Shown here: one piece after another, positions 1 to 6,165 of the stretch
Layout of the letters: the number at the start of each line of letters is the position of its first letter
Numbering within the stretch: position 1 is the stretch's first letter
Assembly (NCBI GenBank): GCA_018679295.1
Contig: JAHHLP010000320.1
Coordinates: 1-6,912 of the forward strand
DNA: 6,912 nt
Source: Rhodothermia bacterium
Lineage (GTDB): Bacteria; Bacteroidota; Rhodothermia; Rhodothermales; JABDKH01
Reading direction: 5' to 3'
Notes under the pieces: model-generated
Databases searched by the model: none
Told to the model about the DNA's origin: nothing
Seen by the model: the letters and a program-made list of their open reading frames with translations, nothing else
Translations under genes and position numbers: made by a program

Positions 1-34
1 AGACGGCTATGGGTGAGCCAAACGTGGTTTCCAT
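1..34 (-). CDS. Start of an unidentified gene, cut by the left edge
   Basis: On the minus strand an ATG at 34-32 opens a frame that stays open to the window edge and reads METTFGSPIAV. A Shine-Dalgarno-like AAGGAG lies at 51-46, 11 bases upstream, which is a little long but acceptable. The direction matches the helicase gene upstream of it, with about 190 bases between. Eleven residues are too few to name a family, so no function is proposed. The call rests only on the ribosome-binding site, the ATG and the lack of a stop; it could be chance. Confidence 0.45.
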   Translation of the reverse strand, partial: METTFGSPIAV

Positions 35-55
35 GGTTTAGTCTTCTCCTTGGTT

Positions 56-79
56 GAAGCCTGAAATCGAAGAGGCTTC
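56..79. repeat. Inverted repeat in the left intergenic region
   Basis: GAAGCCT (56-62) and AGGCTTC (73-79) are perfect complements around a 10-base loop. The repeat sits between the helicase stop and the edge gene's ribosome-binding site. No T-run follows it on either strand, so it is a poor intrinsic terminator. It could be an mRNA 3'-end or leader structure. The rest of 80-224 shows no gene, RNA or clear promoter that I can support. Confidence 0.3.
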
Positions 80-224
80 CGATTGGTTCCTTTGGCGCAG
101 GCCGCGTGATGGCAACCTTTTTCGTCAGGCTGCGGTGCGGTCTACTCTGGTCTGGATCGGGTGATCGGCCCGTGTTCGGCGCGGCCGAGGTTGCCCTGAC
201 CTTACCGTCGGCGATTATTGCTCA

Positions 225-1967
225 CTAGCGCCGGTTCTTGTGTCCGCCGCCTGATCGGCCGCGGCCGGATCGACCACCGGATCGTCCGCCTCCCCCTCGA
301 CCCTGGTTTGCTTTGGGCCGTGGACGGGAGCGATCCTGCTTCTCAGTCGGAGAGAGCTGGAAACTCGCGACCAGCATGGCCAGGAGCTCCGGTTCTTCCT
401 CGACGAGTTCTTTCGTCATTGGCAAAAAACGCTCGGCTCGCTCGCGGCCCATTTTAGGACGGCTGTCGTAGGACGACTGCAACTCCTCGGTTGTCTCTTC
501 GGGTTGGGGGTCCGGAAAACCGTCCGCGATCTTGCGGTCGCGCTTGCGATGCATCTGCTGGTGATAGAAATCGTCCACCAGCATTGTCAGAAGGTGGGGC
601 GCCGCTGAGGCAATCTGCTCGACCAGCGGGATGTATTGCTGCAGGACCGACCGCTGTTCCTGATTGATCGTTCGATAGGCGTCCTCCAGCAGCACGGTCA
701 TTCGTTCGGAGACGATAGCGTTGACCTGCTCTTCCGACGGAGCCTCCTGTTTCTCAAGGATCACGCCGTACCGCTTGGCGACGCCCTTGAGCGTGTTGTG
801 GTTCAGCATGGTGGCGAGCACGATGACGGTTCCGGTATTGCCCGCCCGGGCCGTTCGGCCCGACCTGTGGATATAGTACTCATGGTTGTCAGGCACGTCA
901 TACATGAAAACGTAACCCAGATCCGAAACGTCAATGCCCCGCGCGGCCACGTCGGTGGCGACCAGAAAGCGCAACTCGCCTTCCTTGAGTCGTTTCATTA
1001 CCGCCTCACGTGCCTTCTGGGACAGGTCGCCAGAAATCTCCGCGGCGTCGTGACCGTAATTGCGAAGGAAGGCAGTGAGGTACTCAACGTCTCTTTTTGT
1101 ATTCGCGAAGATGATCGCGGAGTCGGGGTTCTCTGTTTCAATCAGCGACACAAGAACGCGGTCGCGTTCCATGGGCGGAACGACGAGGTATCGGTGCTCG
1201 CTGGTTTCGACCGACTCGGCGCCAGCACTGAGCGTGAGAAAACCCGGCGCGGTCAAGAACTCGTCGGCCAGGTTTTGAACCCGGATGGGCATGGTCGCGC
1301 TGAACATAAACGAGTTGCGCTCACGGGGGAGGTACTTCTTGAGCGCTTTCATCGCAGGATAGAATCCCATCGAAAGCATCTCGTCGGCCTCATCCATCAC
1401 GAACACCTGCAGCGCATCGAGCGACATGTGGCGCTGTTCAAGCAAGTCGATAACGCGGCCGGGAGTACCGACTACGAGTTGCGCACCGCCTTTTAGTGCG
1501 GAAATCTGCGGGCTATACTTGACGCCTCCATAGACGAGCGCGGTTCGGAGCCCACTGTCCTCAGGGCGCATCCGATTGAATTCTTCGTTGACCTGGCGCG
1601 CAAGTTCGCGCGTTGGCGTCAGGATCAGTGCCTGCGCGTTCTTCTGATCCGGGTCCAGCAGATCAAACAACGGCAGCAGAAACGCCCCGGTTTTACCGGA
1701 GCCGGTTCGTGACTGGACGATGAGATCACGTCTCGCGATCAGGTACGGGACCGCCTTCTGCTGCACCGGTGTCAGGGACGGCCATCCGGCGGTCTCGGCA
1801 GCCTGCCTTACCGTCGGCGGCAAATCGGAAATCTCACAGGGAGGAAGACGATCGTCGGATGATTCGAGAGACTCCATCGCAGCGCGCGCGCGCTCTGCAG
1901 CACGGGCCCGTTCGGAGATGTCAATGACCTTTACGTATTTCGAGGTCGGTCGAGAGTTATCAGACAT
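225..1967 (-). CDS. DEAD-box ATP-dependent RNA helicase with RGG-like tail
   Basis: Cytoplasmic ATP-driven RNA helicase that would unwind short RNA duplexes in ribosome assembly, mRNA decay or cold adaptation. The 580-residue product carries the full motif set in order: Q motif around 61-70 (Gln69), motif I SRTGSGKT 86-93, Ia PTRELA 118-123, Ib TPGR 168-171, II DEAD 192-195, III SAT 223-225, IV IIFANT 285-290, V ATDVAARGID 337-346 and VI HRSGRTARAG 367-376. No catalytic motif is damaged. After the two RecA-like domains there is a roughly 180-residue extension ending in a Gly/Arg/Ser-rich tail (about 557-580), typical of RNA-binding tails in the DeaD/CsdA and RhlE groups; I cannot choose the subfamily. 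The ATG at 1967 was chosen because the product then begins MSDNSRPTSK. An in-frame TTG at 2015 would add 16 residues, and neither site has a Shine-Dalgarno sequence. A terminator separates it from the cytochrome gene, so it is probably transcribed alone. Confidence 0.95.
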   Translation of the reverse strand: MSDNSRPTSKYVKVIDISERARAAERARAAMESLESSDDRLPPCEISDLPPTVRQAAETAGWPSLTPVQQKAVPYLIARRDLIVQSRTGSGKTGAFLLPLFDLLDPDQKNAQALILTPTRELARQVNEEFNRMRPEDSGLRTALVYGGVKYSPQISALKGGAQLVVGTPGRVIDLLEQRHMSLDALQVFVMDEADEMLSMGFYPAMKALKKYLPRERNSFMFSATMPIRVQNLADEFLTAPGFLTLSAGAESVETSEHRYLVVPPMERDRVLVSLIETENPDSAIIFANTKRDVEYLTAFLRNYGHDAAEISGDLSQKAREAVMKRLKEGELRFLVATDVAARGIDVSDLGYVFMYDVPDNHEYYIHRSGRTARAGNTGTVIVLATMLNHNTLKGVAKRYGVILEKQEAPSEEQVNAIVSERMTVLLEDAYRTINQEQRSVLQQYIPLVEQIASAAPHLLTMLVDDFYHQQMHRKRDRKIADGFPDPQPEETTEELQSSYDSRPKMGRERAERFLPMTKELVEEEPELLAMLVASFQLSPTEKQDRSRPRPKANQGRGGGGRSGGRSGRGRSGGGHKNRR

Positions 1968-2051
1968 GGTTAAGCTTGGAGGGAACAGGGGCGGCGTCAG
2001 AAATAGCCGACGCAAGTTCGGGAAGATACGCCGGACGGCGGTTTGTATAGA

Positions 2052-2088
2052 CGACCCTAACGACCGGATGGCGACCTATCGGTCGACC
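2052..2088. repeat. Cluster of CGACC motifs upstream of the helicase
   Basis: CGACC occurs at 2052, 2061, 2072 and 2084 on the plus strand, spaced 9, 11 and 12 bases, and its complement GGTCG at 2081-2085 creates the palindrome GGTCGACC (2081-2088). CGACCG (2061-2066) and CGGTCG (2080-2085) could also pair as a stem. The cluster lies 85-120 bases upstream of the helicase ATG, in its promoter or leader. It may be a regulator site, a leader structure, or chance in GC-rich DNA. Confidence 0.3.
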
Positions 2089-2129
2089 GGGCGTGACGAG
2101 AGTCGTTCCGAACTGCTACTGTCGGGACG

Positions 2130-2164
2130 AAAAAGGCGGGTTTGATGGTCGCTAGAACACCCGC
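2130..2164 (-). terminator. Probable intrinsic terminator of the cytochrome gene
   Basis: Read on the minus strand, GCGGGT (2164-2159) pairs with ACCCGC (2141-2136) across a 17-base loop. Two more A-T pairs are possible past a one-base bulge. The stem is followed by C and then five Ts (2134-2130). It begins 73 bases past the cytochrome stop codon and lies before the helicase leader, where a terminator for the cytochrome transcript would be expected. The wide loop makes it moderate rather than strong. Confidence 0.55.
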
Positions 2165-2237
2165 AGGCGTCTAAAGTTGCGTGCGTAGCGCACTTGGACC
2201 CGTCAGGCGCCCCGTGCGCGATCGCAACGGCGCGGAC

Positions 2238-3017
2238 TTACTCTGATTTCATCGTGGCAATCTCGTCCAGCTTATCCATCGCATTCTGGTTGCCCGGATC
2301 GAGCAGCAGGGATTTCTCATAGTAGATTCGGGCAAGGCGATTGTTGCCCGCGGTCATGTAGGCCTCTGCCAGGCTATCGTACACGTTTGCCGATTCCGAA
2401 AACTTCTCGACGTTCAGGCGAAACACCGCGATCGCGGCTTCCACCTCGTTCTGACCGAGCAGTGCATAGCCTAATGCGTTGAGACTGTTCTCTCCAAAGT
2501 CGTAAGCGGCGCGTCCATAATACCTTTCTCTGAGTGCGGCATACTCGTCAACCATCGCATCTGTGCCGTGCGTCGAGAAAGTCTCCATGAGTTGATCGTC
2601 CAGGGTGTGCGGGCGGGCGGTTCCCCGGTGGCACGTATGGCACCACATGTTGACAGGTTTTGCTCCGGTCGACTCAAACGAGTCGAGGTGCTCGTTGATG
2701 TCGCCGAGCATCTTGAGCATGGTGCGCGCAATGTCCTTCTTTGGATTCTCGTCGGACGGAAAGTCGTACTCGGATAATGGTTGACCCTCCTCTCCCACGT
2801 GGCAGTGCGAACACCGCACTCCGAGCGCTCGGGTGAAGCCGCGCATGACGGCACTCAGGCGCTCGGGTGGGAAATCCTCCGGAAGCACCTGCAGGTTCTC
2901 GGCCTTCTCGGGCCACGTCCACCTTTGTGCTTGTGCCTCGGTGGAAATTATGGAGACAACTGCAGCAGCCACTAGCAAGCCAACAGCCGGACGGGTCGAA
3001 AGACGTGCAGAACGCAT
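2238..3017 (-). CDS. Exported c-type cytochrome (reaction-centre-cytochrome-like) with TPRs
   Basis: Predicted periplasmic electron-transfer cytochrome, 259 residues. A signal peptide runs through a hydrophobic core (about 11-26) to a likely cut at AQA|Q (30/31). Two heme-attachment motifs follow, CSHCH (69-73) and CHTCH (126-130). Met58 sits in a helix ahead of the first motif, where this family places an axial ligand. The order of Met helix, LGVxCxxCH, a Lys/Ala-Arg-Met helix (94-103) and CxTCHRG matches the cytochrome family related to the photosynthetic reaction-centre subunit, which occurs widely in non-phototrophs. Only two heme motifs are present, against four in the classical photosynthetic subunit. 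Residues about 176-209 and 210-243 form two TPR-like repeats, suggesting partner binding. GGAGG six bases before the ATG at 3017 decides the start over an upstream in-frame ATG at 3059. The gene is divergent from the response regulator. Redox partners are unknown; no other respiratory gene is in view. Confidence 0.88.
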   Translation of the reverse strand: MRSARLSTRPAVGLLVAAAVVSIISTEAQAQRWTWPEKAENLQVLPEDFPPERLSAVMRGFTRALGVRCSHCHVGEEGQPLSEYDFPSDENPKKDIARTMLKMLGDINEHLDSFESTGAKPVNMWCHTCHRGTARPHTLDDQLMETFSTHGTDAMVDEYAALRERYYGRAAYDFGENSLNALGYALLGQNEVEAAIAVFRLNVEKFSESANVYDSLAEAYMTAGNNRLARIYYEKSLLLDPGNQNAMDKLDEIATMKSE

Positions 3018-3023
3018 CTGGCA

Positions 3024-3028
3024 CCTCC
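3024..3028 (-). promoter_or_regulatory. Ribosome binding site of the cytochrome gene
   Basis: The minus strand reads GGAGG here with a six-base spacer to the ATG at 3017. It is one of the two best Shine-Dalgarno sites in the window and settles the start codon, removing 14 residues that would otherwise precede the signal peptide. Confidence 0.8.
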
Positions 3029-3060
3029 GAGAATGTGAATAGTGATTGCCGAGTGACATC

Positions 3061-3340
3061 GGCCGGAACGGCCAAGTTGAGCAACTATGGATTAGGACGG
3101 GAAAGTAGCGGATCGGTTACACCGGAACGCGCACGAACAAAACACGACGACCATACTCGATCCTAAACAGTTGGCCTCTCAACCCTTTACATACCGGGCC
3201 GATCGTTCGTCGTTGCGGCCATACGGCAACACCTGACCCTCCGTGTAAGGAAATCACGCATATATCACAGTGGGCAATTCCCGCCACAAGCATGGGAGAT
3301 GCATTTCAGATTGCGGTACGGCCATGGGCGATCATGACTC
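3061..3340. other. Divergent intergenic region without a recognisable gene
   Basis: This stretch lies between the divergent cytochrome and response-regulator genes and should hold both promoters. I see no convincing -35/-10 pair on either strand and no credible small gene. Small hairpins are present: GGCCG-GAA-CGGCC (3061-3073) in the cytochrome leader, CGGT-TAC-ACCG (3114-3124) and GTTGC/GCAAC (3212-3230). They are short and their role is unknown. Confidence 0.5.
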
Positions 3341-3359
3341 TGTAATCGATTTGATTACA
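3341..3359. promoter_or_regulatory. Perfect dyad, candidate operator for the response regulator
   Basis: TGTAATC (3341-3347) and GATTACA (3353-3359) are exact inverted copies around the five bases GATTT. The 19-base site is AT-rich against a GC-rich background and ends 62 bases before the regulator's ATG, as expected of an operator for a dimeric DNA-binding protein. It may bind the adjacent LuxR-type regulator (autoregulation) or another factor; the sequence does not say which. TGTAAT on the left half also resembles a -10 box, but no good -35 box lies 16-18 bases before it. Confidence 0.5.
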
Positions 3360-3421
3360 TCGTCGCCTCCCGATTGCTGTCCGGAAGGCGAGTGGCGTAT
3401 TGCCAGCGAATGGGTGCACGC

Positions 3422-4066
3422 ATGAACAAGGTTCTCATCGTCGACGATTACCCGTTGACTCGCACCGGGGTCAGGCTCATCCTCGAGCGCGACACTGAAT
3501 TGGAGATATGCGGTGAAGCCGGAGACACGAAGTCCGCCCTGCAGGCCGTCAAGCGGGCCCGTCCTGACCTGTGTATTGTTGAGGTCGCCGTTCCCGGTTT
3601 GATCGGATTGGACTTCCTGCGGAAGATCAAGCACATGCGTGCCCAGACCCGCATTCTCGTTTTGTCCCGGTACGATGAATTGAGGTATGCGGCGGCCGCA
3701 ATTCATGCCGGTGCAGGTGGTTACGTAATGAAGAAGGCGCCTATCGGCGTGTTTACCGAAGCAGTTGCTCGCGTTCTGGCCGGGGAGGTATACGTCAGCG
3801 ATGCAGTCAACAGGCAGTTGTTGCAAAGCCTGTCGGACCCCGAACCTCGATCGTTCTTACCATCCGAGGTCTTGAGTAATCGTGAGAAGGAGATCTTCCG
3901 GCTGATGGGCCGGGGCCTGTCAGCGCGTGAGATCGCGGAGCAGCTCAACGTATCGCGCAAGACGGTCGATACGCATCGGCTTCGCATGAAGAAGAAGCTG
4001 CATATCGGTAGCATCACCGAAATGACCTGCCTTGCGGTTTGGTGGGCTGATCGGGAAGGGGTGTAG
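3422..4066 (+). CDS. NarL/LuxR-family response regulator with Glu at the phosphorylation site
   Basis: Cytoplasmic transcription regulator of 214 residues: receiver domain (about 2-118) and LuxR-type helix-turn-helix (about 149-206, with LSNREKEIFRLM and TVDTHR). Receiver landmarks are the acidic pair Asp8-Asp9, Ser82 at the Thr/Ser switch position and Lys104 of the GYVMKK motif. At the phosphoacceptor position the strand reads CIVEVAVPG, so Glu54 (codon GAG) replaces the usual Asp, and the following GMDG-like loop is GLIG. Family knowledge says Asp-to-Glu here can mimic phosphorylation or mark a regulator that works without a kinase; which applies is inference. No histidine kinase is adjacent. 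ATG 3422 was chosen because it starts just before the first receiver strand; ATG 3410 and TTG 3374 are in-frame alternatives, and none has a good Shine-Dalgarno site. A palindrome upstream suggests a regulated promoter. Target genes are unknown. Confidence 0.93.
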   Translation: MNKVLIVDDYPLTRTGVRLILERDTELEICGEAGDTKSALQAVKRARPDLCIVEVAVPGLIGLDFLRKIKHMRAQTRILVLSRYDELRYAAAAIHAGAGGYVMKKAPIGVFTEAVARVLAGEVYVSDAVNRQLLQSLSDPEPRSFLPSEVLSNREKEIFRLMGRGLSAREIAEQLNVSRKTVDTHRLRMKKKLHIGSITEMTCLAVWWADREGV

Positions 4067-4082
4067 CCAGATTCTGGGCCGG

Positions 4083-4097
4083 GCCCGACGTCCGGGC
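4083..4097. repeat. Short GC hairpin after the response-regulator stop
   Basis: GCCCG (4083-4087) pairs with CGGGC (4093-4097) over a five-base loop, starting 17 bases past the stop codon. The next bases are GGGATTCTCG with no T-run, so intrinsic termination is unlikely to be efficient. It may stabilise the mRNA 3' end. Confidence 0.3.
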
Positions 4098-4150
4098 GGG
4101 ATTCTCGCGGAACAGTATATTCGATTCAACTCCCCCGGCAGGATTATCGA

Positions 4151-4186
4151 AGATGCTGACCTGACAGTCCAGGGTCAGCGACATCT
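4151..4186 (+). promoter_or_regulatory. Strong stem-loop in the leader of the CNNM gene
   Basis: GCTGA-CCTG (4155-4163) pairs with CAGG-TCAGC (4170-4173 and 4175-4179), leaving a six-base loop and one bulged G at 4174. Alternatively AGATG (4151-4155) pairs with CATCT (4182-4186) to enclose the CTGACC/GGTCAG stem. The structure ends 32-39 bases before the CNNM start codon and has no T-run. It could be a leader regulatory element or the processed 3' end of the upstream regulator mRNA. The rest of the 152-base gap holds a TATATT (4116-4121) without a matching -35 box. Confidence 0.45.
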
Positions 4187-4218
4187 GCTGGCTGGGTCAA
4201 GCAACCTACACTCCGCAG

Positions 4219-5283
4219 ATGGCTCTTCTCGTTTTTTACGTCGTCCTGGCTCTTGGGGTGTCGTTTCTTTGCTCGATCATGGAGGCGGTTCTCCTCAGTG
4301 TTACGCCCTCGTTTGTTGCGGGGATGGAGGCCGGGGGAGGTGTGGTTGGCCGGAAGCTTGCTGACCTGAAGCGGGACGTCGATCGTCCGCTCGCTGCCAT
4401 TCTCAGTCTCAACACGATCGCACACACCGTCGGAGCGGCGGGCGCGGGTGCACAGGCGGCTGTCGTGTTCGGTAGCGCGTACCTCGGCATCGCGTCTGCC
4501 ATACTCACAATGCTGATTCTCGTCTTCTCGGAAATTATCCCCAAGACGCTCGGTGCCCTTTATTGGCGCGGACTGGCAGGACACGTCGTGCGCCTGCTCG
4601 TACCGACAATCTGGCTGATGTGGCCGCTCGTCAAACTCGCAGAGGGATTGACGTGGCTCCTCGCCCGAGACAGGCAGAAGGTGACGATTCGCCGCGACGA
4701 ATTTCAGGCGCTGGCCGACCTCGGATTCAGAGAAGGAGTGCTCAAGGCACAGGAGTCGCACATCCTTCGGAACCTGTTGAGGTTTGGAGAGCTGAGGGCG
4801 CACGACGTCATGACCCCTCGTACGGTGATGTTTGCGCTTGCGGAGGAGAGTACGGTGCAAGAGGTACTGGAGAAGCACCCGGATCTGCAGTTCTCCAGAA
4901 TCCCCATCTACAAGAACGATAAGGACCGTATACGCGGGTTCGTGCTCAAATCGCAGATTCTGCTGCACGCTGCCCGCGGCGAGGGCGAAACGACCCTCGC
5001 CTCCCTGAATACGCCTATTCTTGCTATCTCTGAAACCATGCCACTCGCTGATCTTTTCGACAAGCTCGTGCAGGAGCGCATGCACGTTGCGATCGTCGTC
5101 GGTGAGTATGGTGGCACGTCAGGGCTCGTCACCCTCGAGGACATCGTGGAGACGCTGCTGGGGCTCGAGATCATGGACGAGGCCGATTCGGTGGAAGACA
5201 TGCAGCGGCTGGCCCGCGAGAAATGGAGGGCGCGCGCCCGTCGTATGGGCATCGATGTTCCCGACGAGCCGGAGGGCGACTGA
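4219..5283 (+). CDS. CNNM/DUF21-CBS membrane protein (CorC/HlyC-like family)
   Basis: Inner-membrane protein of 354 residues in the bacterial CNNM/CorC group, whose members are implicated in Mg2+ (sometimes Co2+) efflux or homeostasis; older annotations call them hemolysin-like. The DUF21 transmembrane domain spans about 1-150, with hydrophobic segments near 3-23, 57-84, 88-112 and 123-148. Conserved family motifs are visible: a Ser/Glu-containing first helix (SIMEAVLLS, Glu22), LSLNTIAHTVGA (62-73) and FSEIIPKTLGA (103-113). A CBS pair follows, starting VMTPR (197-201), with SRIPIY (226-231) and ending GEYGGTSGLVTLEDIVETLLG (295-315, broken here only by naming). The product stops about 40 residues after the CBS pair, so it lacks the C-terminal transporter-associated (CorC_HlyC) domain found in many relatives. 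ATG 4219 is the only plausible in-frame start, since a stop lies at 4162-4164; no Shine-Dalgarno site is seen. Substrate is inferred from family only. Confidence 0.9.
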   Translation: MALLVFYVVLALGVSFLCSIMEAVLLSVTPSFVAGMEAGGGVVGRKLADLKRDVDRPLAAILSLNTIAHTVGAAGAGAQAAVVFGSAYLGIASAILTMLILVFSEIIPKTLGALYWRGLAGHVVRLLVPTIWLMWPLVKLAEGLTWLLARDRQKVTIRRDEFQALADLGFREGVLKAQESHILRNLLRFGELRAHDVMTPRTVMFALAEESTVQEVLEKHPDLQFSRIPIYKNDKDRIRGFVLKSQILLHAARGEGETTLASLNTPILAISETMPLADLFDKLVQERMHVAIVVGEYGGTSGLVTLEDIVETLLGLEIMDEADSVEDMQRLAREKWRARARRMGIDVPDEPEGD

Positions 5284-5286
5284 AAC

Positions 5287-5311
5287 GCTAAGGAAGGCGA
5301 TGGCCGTTAGC
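5287..5311. terminator. Weak hairpin between convergent genes
   Basis: GCTAA (5287-5291) pairs with TTAGC (5307-5311), with two further G-C pairs possible inside past a bulged G. It occupies the 52-base gap between the convergent CNNM and tectonin genes, where a shared terminator would be expected. Neither side has a proper T-run (GTTT on the minus strand at best), so the call is weak. Confidence 0.25.
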
Positions 5312-5335
5312 CGTAAATAACAGTAGTGACTCCGC

Positions 5336-6118
5336 CTAGTCGTCCATCCAGACCACATCTTTCACGGCGATGCGGTACACCTCTTCCTTCGAGTTGACCA
5401 AATATGGCTGCCCGTTGCCTGATACGGCGATCTGCGATCCGCTTCCCCGCATCTGTCGCCACGAGAAGGCCCCGTCGTTCCATTGGTAAGGGCTCCCATT
5501 CTCGCCGATGATCCACAGCGATCCGTCTGCGCCCGCGCTGATGTCCTTGGCGCGACCCGGCAATTGCTGCCAGTTGCCGCCCCTGCGCATGTAGATCTCT
5601 TCCTTGTCGTTAACCACCACGGGGGTACCGCTTGCCATTACGGCAATTCGAACGGCCTCTCCCTTCACCCGCTCCCAGGAATACGCGTCATCGTTCCACT
5701 GATAGATACCCTTGTTGTCGCCAATGATCCACAGCGAGCCATCCGCACCCGCACCGATGTCGCGAGCCTTGCCCGGAAGCTGCTGCCAGTTGCCGCCGCG
5801 TCTCTTGTAGACCTCGTCCTTCTTGTTGACGACGACGGGAGTCCCGTCAGCCAGGACCGCGATTCGGTTGGCGGTACCGGAAGACCTCTCCCAGGCGTAC
5901 CCTTCCTCATTCCACCGGTAGATGGATTCGTTCTCGCCGATGATCCAGACGGATCCATCCGCACCGCCACCAATGTCCTTGGCCCGACCGGGCAACTGCT
6001 GCCAGTTCTCTCCAAGGACGGCTTGCTGTGCAATTGCATCGGGGATGACGATCGCGCACGTGAGTAGTGCAAGCGTTAACAGCCGCAGGTACGCGCGAGA
6101 TAGCTCAGGGGTCTTCAT
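5336..6118 (-). CDS. Exported tectonin-type beta-propeller protein
   Basis: Secreted or periplasmic repeat protein of 260 residues, likely a carbohydrate- or surface-binding propeller rather than an enzyme. A signal peptide (hydrophobic 11-25, likely cut AIA|Q at 30/31) leads into three 72-residue units at 38-109, 110-181 and 182-253. Each unit is two blades of 36 residues. The first matches the tectonin pattern, WQQLPGxAxDIxxGADGS followed by WIIG. The second is a variant with WE/WR, an RIAV-like strand and GTPVVVN, ending EVY. Six blades are enough for a closed propeller like the six-bladed tectonin lectins; that fold and any sugar binding are inference. No catalytic motif is seen. The start is uncertain: ATG 6118 gives a normal signal peptide, ATG 6124 adds two residues, and ATG 6175 would give an overlong n-region and lie upstream of the best promoter candidate. 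No Shine-Dalgarno site is visible. The gene is convergent with the CNNM gene. Confidence 0.85.
   Translation of the reverse strand: MKTPELSRAYLRLLTLALLTCAIVIPDAIAQQAVLGENWQQLPGRAKDIGGGADGSVWIIGENESIYRWNEEGYAWERSSGTANRIAVLADGTPVVVNKKDEVYKRRGGNWQQLPGKARDIGAGADGSLWIIGDNKGIYQWNDDAYSWERVKGEAVRIAVMASGTPVVVNDKEEIYMRRGGNWQQLPGRAKDISAGADGSLWIIGENGSPYQWNDGAFSWRQMRGSGSQIAVSGNGQPYLVNSKEEVYRIAVKDVVWMDD
5360..6007 (-). repeat. Three tandem 216-bp coding repeats
   Basis: Units run 6007-5792, 5791-5576 and 5575-5360 on the minus strand, exactly 72 codons each and in frame. Each opens with the codons for NWQQLPG. The units stay alike at DNA level (roughly 80% by eye over the best stretches) but differ at many synonymous sites, so the duplication is not very recent or is diverging under selection on the protein. 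The third unit's second blade is the most changed. Confidence 0.85.
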
Positions 6119-6165
6119 ACTCATGATTCGCTGGGTGATGATGCGATGGATATCATAGATCAACG

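Noticed and set aside
112..127. CTTTTTCG as a plus-strand terminator
   Set aside because: No stable stem precedes the T-run and no plus-strand gene ends nearby.
636..1496. Plus-strand open frame of 286 codons opposite the helicase gene
   Set aside because: It is entirely antisense to conserved helicase motifs, has no recognisable domain, and its composition is that of a GC-rich shadow frame.
1968..2015. TTG-start extension of the helicase
   Set aside because: It would add a Pro/Leu-rich stretch atypical of helicase N termini, with no ribosome-binding site; the ATG at 1967 is simpler.
2181..2193. GTGCG-TAG-CGCAC hairpin as the cytochrome terminator
   Set aside because: It is only five pairs and no T-run follows; the stem at 2136-2164 with five Ts is a better terminator.
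4067..4218. Mg2+ riboswitch (M-box) upstream of the CNNM gene
   Set aside because: The gap is barely long enough and I could not recognise the conserved M-box pairing or terminator; only a single strong stem-loop is supported.
4144..5085. Minus-strand open frame of 313 codons opposite the CNNM gene
   Set aside because: It overlaps well-conserved CNNM and CBS motifs; its own product is rich in His, Arg and Gln with no domain or signal.
5360..6007. CRISPR-like array from the regular repeats
   Set aside because: The period is 216 bases, in frame, inside a gene, with no spacers; these are protein repeats.
5483..6067. Plus-strand open frame opposite the tectonin gene
   Set aside because: Its apparent internal repeats are the antisense echo of the tectonin repeats; it has no domain or credible start signal of its own.
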